64,000 nucleotides of DNA. Origin: Polytrichum commune (taxonomy: Eukaryota > Streptophyta > Polytrichopsida > Polytrichales > Polytrichaceae). The translations under genes and the position numbers were made by a program. The notes under the pieces are model-generated. The model did no database searches. It saw only the letters and a program-made list of their open reading frames with translations, and was not told where the DNA came from. The stretch covers positions 23,409,666 to 23,473,665 of the forward strand of contig OX485807.1 in the NCBI GenBank assembly GCA_950295325.1, read 5' to 3'. This document shows positions 24,387 through 36,694 of this stretch, piece after piece; positions within the stretch are counted from its first letter, which is position 1, and every line of letters begins with the position of its first letter.

Positions 24387-24418
<32 letters not shown>

Positions 24419-24960
24419 CACATCTGATTACCAACGTCTTCTCTAGCTATATATGGAACGTCACACAACACAACATCTCAGTCCATCCTTCTTCACAACA
24501 TCAAATCCTTATGACTATGTCCTTGAAGGAATTGCCTCACATGTGCCCACAACCAACATTCATAAGATGAGGTTAATTATGTGCATGAGGTGTCCATAAC
24601 AATATTTCATTTGTCATCGATGTGACAAATATGCATACATAGATTTTTACTGCAAGAGGTGGATAACCAACATTATCTTCATTTTGTAACAATATCCTAT
24701 ATTGGGAATAAACTCTATGCACCTTGAAAAACCATGATATGCGTGTTTTATGACCTAAAGCTTTGCACTAGTGCACTAGTTTGGCATATGTCCCGACAAC
24801 ATGTACCTCATGTAATGTGGTAGATTGGACATCCATGATTGAATGTCTCACACATGGACGTCGCAAAATGGCCTTAGTACTAGAATATGGGCATCTCCCC
24901 TTCCTTAAGGTATGGCCATAACCTCCTCACCCTTTATCTAACCTTACATAAGTATCTTGT
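22600..24960. other. Gene-poor AT-rich stretch
   Basis: No supported gene. It contains a short ACGCGTAAACGCGTAAATGC repeat near 22913-22934 and a (TG)n(TA)n microsatellite at 24387-24422. The open frame at 22970-23269 (minus) has no recognisable motif. Confidence 0.5.
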
Positions 24961-24966
24961 GTATAT

Positions 24967-25050
24967 AGGTTCACGGGATACCGTGATCAACATAAGACCA
25001 ACGGGCTCAATTTCACGCCGGTATTTAGATACGGGCGTAATTTTTCTTTT
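24967..25050 (+). repeat. Short dispersed SINE-like repeat, copy 2
   Basis: CCGTGATCAACATAAGACC, GGGCTCAATTTCACGCCGGT and GGGCGTAATTTTTCTTTTC follow the same order as the copies at 6226-6345 and 28225-28350. The T-rich tail is at the right end. Confidence 0.45.
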
Positions 25051-25239
25051 CTTTTCTTCTGTATATAGCATAATGTTAGCCCAATAATTTATACCCTCAC
25101 CATTGCACATTCATAGCAAGGTATGGGTATGTCATGGTATATAATGGTATACAACCATGCTCTCAAAGCCTTTGAAGATATATTCTCCAGTATTCCAATA
25201 CATAATCAAACTGCAAGGTTTCTTACCTTAATACTCAAA

Positions 25240-25270
25240 CATAGATATAGATAGATAGATAGATAGATAC
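25240..25270. repeat. (GATA)n microsatellite
   Basis: About seven perfect ATAG units. Confidence 0.9.
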
Positions 25271-25699
25271 TTGTTACTCAAGCACTAATGACTGGAGGGT
25301 TGTGGATATGAATCTAAGAACATATACCTTAAAGACACATGTTTAAAAGACGTTAGGCTATGTCCTTAGGTTTTATCAATTACTATACATTCGACAATGA
25401 ATACAATTGGGAGGACCTAGATATTCACTTAAGGAATCGATATACATGTGTTTTTAATAACCGTGATTAAATAAAAGGAAGTTTGATTTTCGTTCATGTT
25501 TCATCATACATTTGCTAATAAAACACAAACTTCAAGAGGTATAGCTGATCAATAGAAGTGCAGAACAAGGAAAATGAGCCACTTAACACATGCATACCTC
25601 TATGTCTATTCTAAGCTTTTCTAGACTATGATGCTTTTGCTCCACCATGGAACTTGTTTGCAAAAGCAATTTACACTCCTTGCACATTTTTTGTTGATG

Positions 25700-26260
25700 T
25701 GGACATCAACATGAGTAGAGGCACCCATAATCAACCACTTAAGAGATTATGCGCTATGTCCAAAGAAGTATAAGACGGTGTTATTTTACTTGTGTAGGAA
25801 GATATAAATTAGGAGGATTGTAAATATTATGTACTTTCATTCCTTATATTAAAATTACCAAGAATTTTGGAAACCAAAAGTTGGCCCAGACATATTACCA
25901 ATGTTTGAGAGTCTAACATAACTACTCATTCCTCCTCATTTTAGCACTCAAAACTATGATGTGTCATGACATTATTGATTCCGACTTGATTGAAATTCAA
26001 TCTCAAGATGTATGTCATGACATTATTGATTCTAGCTTGATTAAAATTTGATCCCAAGATATGTGTCACGGCATTATTGATTCCAACTTGATTGAAATTC
26101 AATCCCAAGATGTGTGTCATAACATTATTGATTATAGCTTGATTGAAAATCAATCCCAAGACATGTGTCACGACATGATTGATTCCGGCCTGATTGAAAT
26201 TCAATTCCAGTCTAATCAAAATTCCGGTGCCCTATGAAGTGATGATGGGGTCTCGATTGG
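25700..26260. repeat. Dispersed repeat containing a 51-bp tandem array
   Basis: 25961-26215 holds five units of 51 bp (GTGTCATGACATTATTGATT and following). Because 51 is a multiple of 3 the minus strand stays open for 92 codons as a 17-residue repeat, which is a by-product. The surrounding 25700-26260 recurs in inverted orientation at 33480-33870 with a single unit (GAATCAATAGTGCCATGACA), so the array expanded in this copy only. Confidence 0.75.
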
Positions 26261-26630
26261 GAACAAACGCCTCTACTATAGTTGAGATTATTAGAGCCCA
26301 TGGATGTGAGCACTTTGTTTGCTTGTAAGTATATGATCTACATTAGAATTAGACGTTAATTAATGGTTAATATGGTGCTCACTATGGGGCCGCACACCCC
26401 TGTTTTGATACCTTGACTCGAGGTTTATCCGTCAATTGTTTAATATTTGTTAGCTGCACACAACTAGGTGTTTGATACACTTAATACGAACGCATACACT
26501 AAACATCAATAACCCTATGAAAGTAAGTAACATTAAACGTAAACTCAAATACTAAATATCAACTATGATATTATGTGGAAGTTAAATGTTTGAATTTAGT
26601 GTTAGTAAGGATATGAAAACAAAAAATAAC

Positions 26631-27412
26631 AATGGTAAGAGAAGAATTCCAGCATATCTCCTAGCATATTTTCTAACACTAATTATCAAGGAATTGAAAA
26701 TTAATGTCGAGCAGGGTAGGGTGGTAACAACATTAAATATAATCAAACACTAAATATCTTATTTAGTGTAGTGACCAGGTGGTGTGGGCTGGCAAGATGT
26801 TATGAGAGCCTGGTATTCTAAGCTAGCTCAATGGATGTCATGTTCTAGCATGTCCTCGTAGACAGTGGCACACAACTATCAATACCACACACAATGGTAA
26901 GAGAAGAATTCCAACATATCTTCTAGCATATTTTCTAACACTAATTGTCAAGGAATTGAAAATTAACGTTGAGCAGGGTAGGGTGGTAACAACATTAAAT
27001 ATAATCAAACACTAAATATCCTATTTAGTGTAGTGACGAGGTGGTGTGGGATGGCAAGATGTTATGAGAGCCTGGTACTCTAAGCTAGCTCAATGGATGT
27101 CATGTTCTAGCATGTCCTCGTAGACAGTGGCACACAACTATCAATACCACACACAATGGTAAGAGAAGAATTCCAACATATCTTCTAGCATATTTTCTAA
27201 CACTAATTGTCAAGGAATTGAAAATTAACGTTGAGCAGGTAGGGTGGTAACAACATTAAATATAATCAAACACTAAATATCCTATTTAGTGTAGTGACGA
27301 GGTGGTGTGGGATGGCAAGATGTTATGAGAGCCCCGTATTCCGAGCCAGCTCATTGGATGTCATATTCTAGCATGTCCTCGTAGACAGGGGCACACAACT
27401 GCCAATACCACA
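26631..27412. repeat. 262-bp tandem triplication
   Basis: Three direct copies start at 26631, 26893 and 27155, each beginning AATGGTAAGAGAAGAATTCC. Copies 2 and 3 are more alike than copy 1, and copy 3 has a one-base deletion. No open frame runs through it, so it is a non-coding amplification. Confidence 0.9.
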
Positions 27413-29187
27413 TGCCATATGCTCCATACTCCACCAATATTGGTGGCAAGCCATATACGTTCCCTTTGTTCCCGTGCATGGGAACACGTTCACATAAAGT
27501 GAAATTATGTTCCCCACGAATTCGCATTCCCAAAACCAGCAAAGTAAGGCCACTGCAAAGTAAGGTAGACGTTAACTTTATATGTCATTTGGTCACATAA
27601 GCATTGATTTTAATAATGCATTGTTTGGTCACCCACAACTATGCTTGCATTTAAGTTTAGGTGTCATGTCACTGCTTATTCAATGCGGATCATGTTTAGA
27701 AAGTCGGTTGTAGTCATGAGTGACTCTGAGAATGATCACGAGTGGAATGAAAGCTCCTTCCCTTTCAATTCTTCAAGTTGAGAGGATAGTTCAAGTAGTG
27801 ATGTGGAGCATTTTGGCAAACTAGACAATGAATCATTATCATAATAGAGGTTGCACTTGCGGGAAACCAAACTTAAATGTTTTTCGATGCATAGGAACTC
27901 AAAGAGCAAAGCCAAACATGGGTTGACCTTGAAGTTGGTGTTAGAGACCGGTTGTGTAGTGTGTGGGCTAGACCCCTCATGTTCAAAAACTTTATGGACT
28001 TCAAGTTGCAAAGTTGTGCTCGTTTCATAACATAAATTGTGAGGCGTTAAATGCAATTCAAGTTAATTTAAGGGACAATTTAGCTCTGCATCCACTTTTT
28101 GTAGGATAATATGAGTGATGCAATTCTAGTGCAAGATGATTGACAAATCCAAATCGTGACCACAATGCACATGAATATATTATCGTGGTTGTTAACACAC
28201 AAATCCATATCATGGCCGTTCTCCTCATAATTTTTGGAGCTCGTATGAATTAATTACAAATATGCCCATATCAAAATACCGTTGTGAATGTGAGCCCGTT
28301 GGCCTTGTGTTGATCACAACTTTCTATGATGCAACATAAGGTTTTTGCGTCCTTTGGGAGGTGGGCTATGGCTTATATGAACATCTTATTCATTATCAAA
28401 GTGAAGATTGGCTAGCTTAGTAAATGGCCATACAAGTTCTTCCAATCATGTTGATTGTTGAGCCTACAACGAGTAACTACTTCTAAGCACATAGTCCAAT
28501 TTTCTTTTGAGCACTTGCTTTTATTGGTGTCCATTCTAAGCTCCACACCTAACCACACACCACTCAAGTATAGAGGTTTGGTTGAGAACAATAATTGAGT
28601 ACTAAAGACTTGCATACCTTATTTAGTTTAAAATTCAAAGGTCATATTGATTTTGCTCAAACCTTAGTGTCATAGTAGGTTGAAAATGCCAACTACTTAT
28701 TGTCATATAATAACCCCTAAAACAAAGCCCCAACTAAATATCCTCAAACTTGCCTTTAAAAATTCATCCTAATTCTACAAAAAAATTAAAAATTAAAATA
28801 AAATGATGGATCTAACCCTACAGATGGCATCTTTGTAAAGTTTCCCACAAAATTTTAACCCATCCAAGTGTCCCCAATCAAGAGATGATATAATAAACGT
28901 GTACACTGGTAAGATCGGACATAAGTGATTGCCCGGACCCAAAAAAATTCATTCTCAACCTTTAGGGTTAAATTATCACAATATTGGAAGAGATCACAAT
29001 AAACTCATGGATAGATGGTCAGATGTAGATGAAGCAAATTGTGCTTGTTTATTCATATATAGCAACTTCTGAAGTCTCAATCATTGTTCGTTTCTAAAAC
29101 ACGTGAAACCCGTTTGCTCTAAGCCCTTTTTTGCATTGAATGACAGGGCAAACAAATATTTTTTACACTCATAGACCAAATAATATA
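27413..29187. other. Gene-poor stretch with one SINE-like copy
   Basis: No supported gene. The minus-strand frame at 27736-28056 (106 codons) has no recognised motif. 28225-28350 is the third copy of the SINE-like repeat on the minus strand (GTGATCAACACAAGGCC and CGGGCTCACATTCAC). Confidence 0.45.
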
Positions 29188-29578
29188 CAGTGTTCAAGAT
29201 TGAAGCCCTCATATGAATTTCATTTTGAAGGGCTCTCAAACTTCAGAGCTTCAGTTGAAGGGCTCGTTCAAATCCAAGATGTCGATCCAAGAACATGGAA
29301 ATGAAACACAACACTCGTATTAAACTTGTGCACGAACTATATGGTACATGTTTGGAGTACAATGTGAAGAATTAAGAATCAACCATCTGACTCCACTTCT
29401 TGTACTGACAATGCCCTATGCTTGTTGGTTCTTGTGGCGGGCTTATTATTTTAAGTCTTCAAGCGATGTCTTCGTTTTCAATTTGGGATTGCGTTTTGAA
29501 GGGTTGTTTTGAGAGAGGTATATTTTGAAGGGCCAAATCGCATTTGAAGAGCATTGAAGACTTCAATCTTGAACACCG
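29188..29578. mobile_element. hAT-type MITE, 391 bp
   Basis: The left end reads CAGTGTTCAAGATTGAAG and the right end is its near-exact inverse, CTTCAATCTTGAACACCG. It is flanked by the perfect 8-bp duplication ATAATATA (29180-29187 and 29579-29586). A CAGTG start with an 8-bp duplication is diagnostic of the hAT superfamily. There is no coding capacity. Inner TTTGAAGGGC motifs occur in several copies, the usual subterminal repeat pattern. The insertion is non-autonomous. Confidence 0.85.
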
Positions 29579-30539
29579 ATAATATACATACATAGTGGAT
29601 GAGTCTTCCATCTTGCTTCTGTATTGTTGGATACTATTCCATGAAATACCTATAGAAACAGGTTGAGCTTCTTCACATTCATCACTTCAGATGATAAAAG
29701 CTGGAAGCAAAGTGGTAATATATATTGCCCCGTTTTCCCTCCGTTGCATGCCTTTGTAGTTAATCTCATCTTTGCTCCCTGTGAAAAGGCTAGCTTACTG
29801 CCACTTCACAGATGAGACTGAGGGCCCGTGACCATTACACTTCAGGCCCTCTCCTTTGGTGGAAATGGCAGAGCCGGTCCAAGTTCGCTTCATACTATGC
29901 TCGAGGGACCAACGGAGTAAGTCGATGCAAGATGGATGTAAAGCTACATGGATTCCTACATGCCATCAAATGGATCATGTTTCATGGTTACTTGGATTAT
30001 TTTTAAAAACCACCTCTTTGGAATGTTAACGATAAAAGCAAGGAAATCTTTACCAAAACAACATTAAGTATAAGTAATTAGGGGAAGGGGCATGAATGAG
30101 CAACAACAACAAAGAAAAAAGAAAAAAGAAAAGAAAAGGATACGATGGAAGATTTCATCGAAGAGGAACCAATGTTTAAGGGATGGTTGGAATTGAAGGA
30201 GGGGATAACATGTAGAGGGAATAAATAACATTTTTAAGAGAGAAAGAACAATGTGGAAGTTTGGCCATTTTGATTACATACTTGTGGTTGTTGCCCCTTG
30301 TGTAGATTAGTTTTGGTGGATATGTTCTCTTAGTCACTACTGTTTGTGTGGATGTTGAGGGATTACTTAAGAGAATCTATGTGTTTGGTTGTGTAAATCA
30401 AAATACCAAAAACCCCGCATCTCAAGGATTGTGAATGTATTAGGAAATAGGCAAAGTTAGGGTTGATGTGCTTTACTTCTACCTCTAATTAAGTGTATGA
30501 TCTTGAGCAAGAGAGTAAAGGGTAAGGAATGAGACCTCA

Positions 30540-31690
30540 ATGGTAGTGTAGTAGTGGTTGAACGATTGACCTTGTTAGACTACAATATTGGTTGGCAGTC
30601 TAGAGTTGAACATAGTTATAGAATTGGTATATGGAAAGACAAGTTGAAGCAACCGTCTATACAACATGCAAGCAACAAGCTAATCGACTTTGATTCGACT
30701 TACAAGCCAAACATGCAACCACACAATTCCAAAAATCACAAGTTCAATACCTCATCCATGCCAATGAGAAAACGAAACTACAATTGGTTGTGAATTTGGA
30801 CAAAAACACAAGGATCACCATACATTTGGAGCATATCAAAGACCAACTCGATGCAATTTCAAACAAACATGACAAATTACATTCGGCTTGGGAAGAAATG
30901 GAAATGCTCACATGGCCAATAGACACGAATCAGAGACCCATGGCGCATGTTCTCAAAGAACTTCGTTTCTTGCATATTGCACTGCAATTCAAGACCATGT
31001 TGTCCCCCCATCATAGCCCATCTTTAGATTTGATAACGCACCATCAATGGGTTGAAGGAATGGAGATCCAAAATGAGAAATTGCGGGATGAGGAGTTGGA
31101 CTATGAAACTACACCCATACATGTCAAGCAATTAACACCGAAAGTAAAATTAATTGGGCTTGCAAGTGTACCTTTGGTCCAACACCTAAATGAAAACTTA
31201 GATGATTCCACAACACCACAAAAGAGGAGGAAATGTTAGTCGAGACACCTTACTCCATCCAAAGGCACAACCTGCAAATGATTGTCAAAGAACTTGACAT
31301 ATAAAACAATTTGTCTTTGGATCAAATGCAAGGCAACGAGAAAACCATCGAAGATGAATACCCCCCAACAAGAAATCAATTGCCAAGTATTGGAGGATCT
31401 GCAACAAGGTACTTGTTGAAACCTGTTGCGCCATGGACACACCAAGCGCATGTTCCCCATGCATGACCAATCTGCACAACAATCTCACCAGGTTCTGTAC
31501 ACATTGTATGGCCACAAGGACCACGGCCATAATGCACAAGGCTTTAGCCGCAACAATTCAACACATCCATGAAGGGAAGGAGCTCGTACGCACCAAAGGA
31601 AAAAACGAAGGTTTAGTTTGTTCCCAATTCGCATTCCGAGGACAAAATGAAATCTACAAGGAGGGAAAAATGTCAGTGGACAAGTAATTT
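30540..31690 (+). pseudogene. Unidentified coding remnant with coiled-coil character
   Basis: The longest frame (30784-31239) reads EHIKDQLDAISNKHDKLHSA and stays charged and helical to PQKRRKC before a stop. Upstream in the same frame, QVQYLIHANEKTKLQLVVN extends it with one stop further out. Downstream frames continue to 31687 with frame changes. I do not recognise the family. It could be a structural part of a retroelement (gag-like) or a decayed host gene; nothing nearby decides this. Confidence 0.3.
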
Positions 31691-31699
31691 GGTTTGCCA

Positions 31700-33480
31700 A
31701 AGGATAACAAATAACTACCTTGAATCAATGTTTTACCTATTCCTTTGGAACATCATGTTAATTTATAATTGCTTGAGGAATACCGTGTCTCCTTAACGTG
31801 CTCGGTTAAGCCATTAATAAATTATTATGATCCCTTCCTTCTTATAATTAATATATAATTGCTTTAGAGTAAGAGGTCTCGATCTTAATTGTCTTCACCT
31901 TCAAAGTAAGGCTCGTTGCTTGCGAGAACAACTAAGATGGAGTGAGCTCTTGGAGGTGTATTAATCTTCTAAAGTTCCGTTCATATCTTATATCAATTAA
32001 GATCTTTAAATTGTTGATGACAAACACAACCTTTGAGTTTATCAAAGAAGGCTAATTTCTTGGTTCGGCTTATAAATCTTACAATATTAAGTCAATTATT
32101 TAGACATTTATATCAATTATACTATCTTGATTTTAAAACCATGTTAGTCTTCATAATACCAAATCACTTTCTTAATAGGTTGTAGTAGTCATGAGAATTG
32201 TATATTAATGTCTCACGCGGTATATGTTCTTGTGTTCTCTTCCTTTTAGCTCAAATGTTATTACTTTATTTAAAAGTGTATATGATAAGTTTGATTACAT
32301 TGATATAATATAACTATTTTACTTCATTTCTCACTTAAATGCTTAAGTCCACAAAAACTAAAGTTAAGCTAAATCTTTGATTTATAAGAGAGAAAATCCA
32401 TTTTCAACACCCCCTTTTAAGGAATTCAACACCAATGATTACTTAAGAGAATAATATATTTAATCTTAGATTCTCTCAAAATATCAATGTGAGTTGAGGT
32501 TAATTGAATATCACTTGATTCTCAAAATTCCCATTATTCTCCAAAGTTTTGATCGCTTCAATCTCACCCTTACACTACCCTTTTGAGTGAGCTACTCTCC
32601 TCTCAATTTGTGATTGCTCAAGTGTCGCAACATCCAACAACTTATGAAGGATTGAGAGAGAAAAACTAACACTTCTTAAGTATAAAGAAATTATGTGTGT
32701 ATTGAAAAAGAATGCGTCGAAAAAGGTGAGATACAATGTAAGCTCAAGTGTTGTTTGACACTCAATCTTAAGATAACATCGTTGCTATTAAAAGAGGTAT
32801 TTGCTCCCAAAACTTCAATCTATATATAATATTTATTCGCTAGTCCTAAACTCATATGGTGTGTGGTTGACATCACAACATTTTCTTTGCAATCCACACA
32901 TCCAATGCGTTTCCGTGTTGCCAATTTCATATTGTAGAGGGCTCTCTATTCTGACATGAAATAGTTATTTTTCCCATCGAAATTTGCCATGTGTCATGCT
33001 CATATTTGCTAACACACACTAATATCCCACGTGGAAAGTACATTCCAACACATGTAAAGATGAAATAGATAACCCTCTATGGTGACATGAGGTTGCATCC
33101 CTGGTGTGCTTCTCGGAAATTTCAACATTCTTTTCCAAAGGCATAACTTACACAAGAAGAATATTCATCCAATTTGTAGTAGCAACCACCGCCGCAGGTG
33201 CTGGTAAAAATTCCTTATTGTATACTTTTATGGGTCCCGGTCGCTTTTCTTGTTGTGCTTTATTTGTTTGCTTTTGTGGGAATGCAAGGTGGGCCTGGTA
33301 GTGTGAGTTATGATGGGATTGGAATACGTATTAGATGATGTTAGAGGGGATCCACTAATGAAAGCTAAGGTGAACTAGATATAGTGTCATGATCTTGCAC
33401 AATTACCATGTGTTTATGCAATGTAACTCCGCAATGTAATTCTACAACAATTTGACTAAGTATAGTAGAAGTACATGTTC
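31700..33480. other. Gene-free AT-rich stretch
   Basis: No open frame with recognisable content and no clear repeat boundaries. A (TC)/(AG)-rich patch near 32580-32660 is unremarkable. Confidence 0.5.
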
Positions 33481-33870
33481 ATGATTAGGACCCCATCGGC
33501 AATTCAAAGAGTACTAGAATTTTGATCAAGTTGGAACGAAATTTTGATTAGGTTGGACTGGATTTCAATCAGACTGGAATCAATAGTGCCATGACACATG
33601 TCTTGAATTTGAATGCTTTAATGAGGAGGAGGGAGCGGTTAAAATGAGTGGTTATGACATACTCTAGACATTGGTAATATGTTCAGATCAACTTTTGGCT
33701 TCAAAAATTCATAGTAATTTCAATATTAGAACTAAAATTGCCAACAAAATTGTAGTCCTCTAGATTTCTACAATCCTACATGAGAAAAATTTGCACCCCC
33801 TTATACTTCTCAAGATCTGGTGTAGTTACTCTTGAGAGATCGGTTATGGGCGCCTCTACTCTAGTAACAC
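33480..33870. repeat. Inverted copy of the 25.7-26.3 kb repeat
   Basis: ATGAGGAGGAGGGAGCGG, ACATTGGTAATATGTTC and CGCCTCTACTC correspond in reverse to 25700-25950. It has one unit of the motif that is tandem there. Confidence 0.65.
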
Positions 33871-35330
33871 ATAATACATAGGTAACAATGAAGATGAAGT
33901 TACAAGAATATGAATAGTTTGAAATATAGCATGCTTTTCAAAGTAAAATGTGCATAAATACTTTCAATCAAAGAACCTCTTGAATTTACATGTCTTGAAG
34001 AACAACAAAATGAATTTTGTTTTCTTTATGTTATTCCAAAGCTATACACATTGAGCAATAATATGAACCAACAATCAAAAGGTGTCTAGAAGGTGCCTTA
34101 TTCAACCTTTTTATTAGCATCTTAAAAAAGCCCAAATGTGCCAAGCCCACTTGATCCATCCTATGCTAGCTTGACCTTGCATCTATGTGCATGTCTTCTT
34201 AGTGTCTACTCCCTACAAAGGGTGAAGATACATTAAATAATATAGTTAGTGTCACCAATTCTAATCGTCTTGCGAAATACTAATTGTAAACTGCGGTATA
34301 GCATCACGGACACGAAACGTTAACCCGACATTATTTGTCATTCCTTGTAAATTCTCAAAGGACTATAGATTTACAACGTTGCAATTACTATCACATATCA
34401 ATTGATTTTTCTTTCATATTTCAGCTACCATGGCAATATTTCATCACAAGTTGATGACAAAAGAAGGTACGGTTTTGGTCAATGAATGAACTCGTCCATC
34501 ATCCATGACAATATATGTTTAGTTAATCATAATATTTGTTATCCAAAAAGTTACTAGAGTGACATTAAATACCATATGAAATTGAATGCCAAATTTAGTG
34601 TAGTTTTACATCTAACATCATTGTCTTTTAGGACGTGGCTAAGGATATTCTATGAACAAACACTCTATTCACTCCAATCTTTAAAAGACAAAGTAATCAA
34701 GGAGAAGGCTTGTAGTCCTTTCCCAAAATGCTACCTTCTGAGGCGGCCATGTCACTTGCTAGGGTTAGGGTTAGAAACAATTGTTGGCTTAGGTTCTTGG
34801 TTCCTCTCTTCTTGTATGTCTTCTAGTTGGGGCATTCAATTAGAAGACTAGTTTGGGTAGTATTTTGGAGTTAACGACCAAACCCTATGTGAGGCATTAT
34901 CGAATCTCCTACTACGATAAAATGAAATTGATTTTTGAGTCCAAGGAGCCATAAGATCTTATGGTACTATAAGGTTAAGATATCACAAATCCTGACATAT
35001 CGGTAGAGGTAGACATGTACTTAAAATAAATTGAATTGCATGATTAAAATATTATTATAATATAAGCTCAATAGTCAACATAATTGCGGAGACCACCATG
35101 ACCATTTAATGAGTACGAGAATCTTCACTTTGATAATAAATGAGATATTTATATGAGCTCCAAAAATTATGAAGAAAGTGTCTACAACCTTGATTTGGAT
35201 TTGCTAAAATTCTTTTACTGGTTGTGTGTTTCATTTCATAAAGAAGTGGGCTAGTTGGAAAATTTAACCATTGAAGACCCATCTGCCTCATGTAGTATTA
35301 ATAATAATATGAGATGAACAAGAACTAATA
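33870..35330. other. Gene-poor stretch upstream of the ceramide synthase
   Basis: No supported gene. The frame at 34576-34851 has no recognisable domain. A few bases near 34655 (ACACTCTATTCACTCC) recall the SINE-like tail at 5065-5080. Confidence 0.4.
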
Positions 35331-35338
35331 TTACGAAA

Positions 35339-35545
35339 CTACCACCCCCTAAAGCCGCCCTGGCACCACCCGGTCAAATACAGGGTGGCCCAAGGAACTA
35401 CCCGGCCAGGCCAAACCTCGCCCGGGAACCCGGTCAAAGGGAGGGTGACCCGCCGATTCCCCGCCCTCCAGAATGCCGGGTCAATGGGAAGTCCGATCCA
35501 CGTCCCGCGACAGCCCTCTCTTCTCTCCTCTCCTCTCCTCTTGGG
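35339..35545 (+). promoter_or_regulatory. GC-rich promoter or leader region of the ceramide synthase gene
   Basis: An abrupt GC-rich island in AT-rich DNA. It contains CCGGTCAA at two places and the close variant CCGGGTCAA once (about 35369, 35430 and 35477). It ends in a CTCTTCTCTCCTCTCCTC pyrimidine patch (35516-35541) typical of plant core promoters. No clear TATA box. The start codon is about 3 kb downstream, so the gene probably has a long, intron-containing 5' leader. Assignment to this gene rests on position alone. Confidence 0.4.
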
Positions 35546-36658
35546 AGTTCGTGGGATTCTCACCCCACTTCCCTTCCGCCATAGCCACTACAACAAACAA
35601 CTACACGTTGCAATCCGCCTCATTTGCTTCACATCATCTCCCTTCCCTCGTCTCCAGATCGCTCCCTCTCGATCCACATTACCAGAAAACCGGTTCTCTA
35701 CACCCGAATCCACAAAAAGACTTATGCCTAGAGCGTCAGAGGAGGTCTTCATCTCATTCTGCGTCATTGCGGAGCTAGGAGGCAGCCAGAGACAAGGTGT
35801 GGTGTTTGGAGCTTGAATCTGCGAAAAAATAAATAAAATAAAAGCTCAACCTCTTGTGTTGTGACGCGGGGGAGCGTCCGAGAAGGTTTTCATCAACATT
35901 ATCATCATCATCGTCATCATCATCTCGTTTGTTTTTTGTTTTGTTTGAGGCAAGGCAAGGGAAGGCGGGAACGCCGAGGTCGCCACGGTAGTGTGGGAGA
36001 AACAGAAGAAGGCCTGGTGTTTAGAGTTTAGAGACAGTTTATGTTGTAAACTTGAATCGGCTGGAAACTCAAATCTCTTGAGGGAGGGGAAGCTTCTGGA
36101 GCTTTTTTTCTCCCATCTTGTCGTTGGTGCGGACTTGTTGCGGAGTTCGGAGTTAGGTAGGAGGCGGGGAAGGAAGGTGAAGTTCTCGTTATCATCAGGT
36201 GTCGAGAGGTCGAAGTTCGAGTACGTAGAGTTTACCGCATTGGCGAATGCAGGTGGCAGAGTCAGGGGAGAGCTTTTATTCTTTCAGTAGGGCAGGGTGT
36301 GGTGCTATGTGCACCTGACAGTATTATCTAGCATTGCTCTTTACCGTGGACGCTAGCTGAAGATTTTGGAAGCTTGAAGACAGCATCATCCAGGTGTGTG
36401 CAAGGGTTTAGTCAAGTCTACGCAGCTAGGACACTATCTTTCCCGCGGATGATGCGCGAGCAACAGGCGGCGCTTCATGGAGCTTGTCAGTCGTAATCGT
36501 CATTTTTGAAATCCGTACTACTGCAAAGGTTTGTACTATCGACCTACTAGGGATGTTTAGCAATCTTTCGCACATACTTATAATGTTTTTCTTGTTACCA
36601 GCTTCTCCTCTCCTCTCCTCCTCTTCTCTCTTTCTCTCACAGGCTGTGCGATCGACCG

Positions 36659-36660
<2 letters not shown>

Positions 36661-36694
<34 letters not shown>
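36661..36694. repeat. (ATT)n microsatellite in the putative 5' leader
   Basis: About eleven uninterrupted TAT units. Confidence 0.9.

Noticed and set aside
25941-26219. Real 92-residue repeat protein
   Set aside because: Open frame follows from the 51-bp period; the single-unit copy elsewhere has no matching frame.
35385-35816. 143-codon open frame upstream of the ceramide synthase
   Set aside because: GC-rich, low-complexity composition, a second frame open over the same bases, and position in the probable promoter and leader. No domain.
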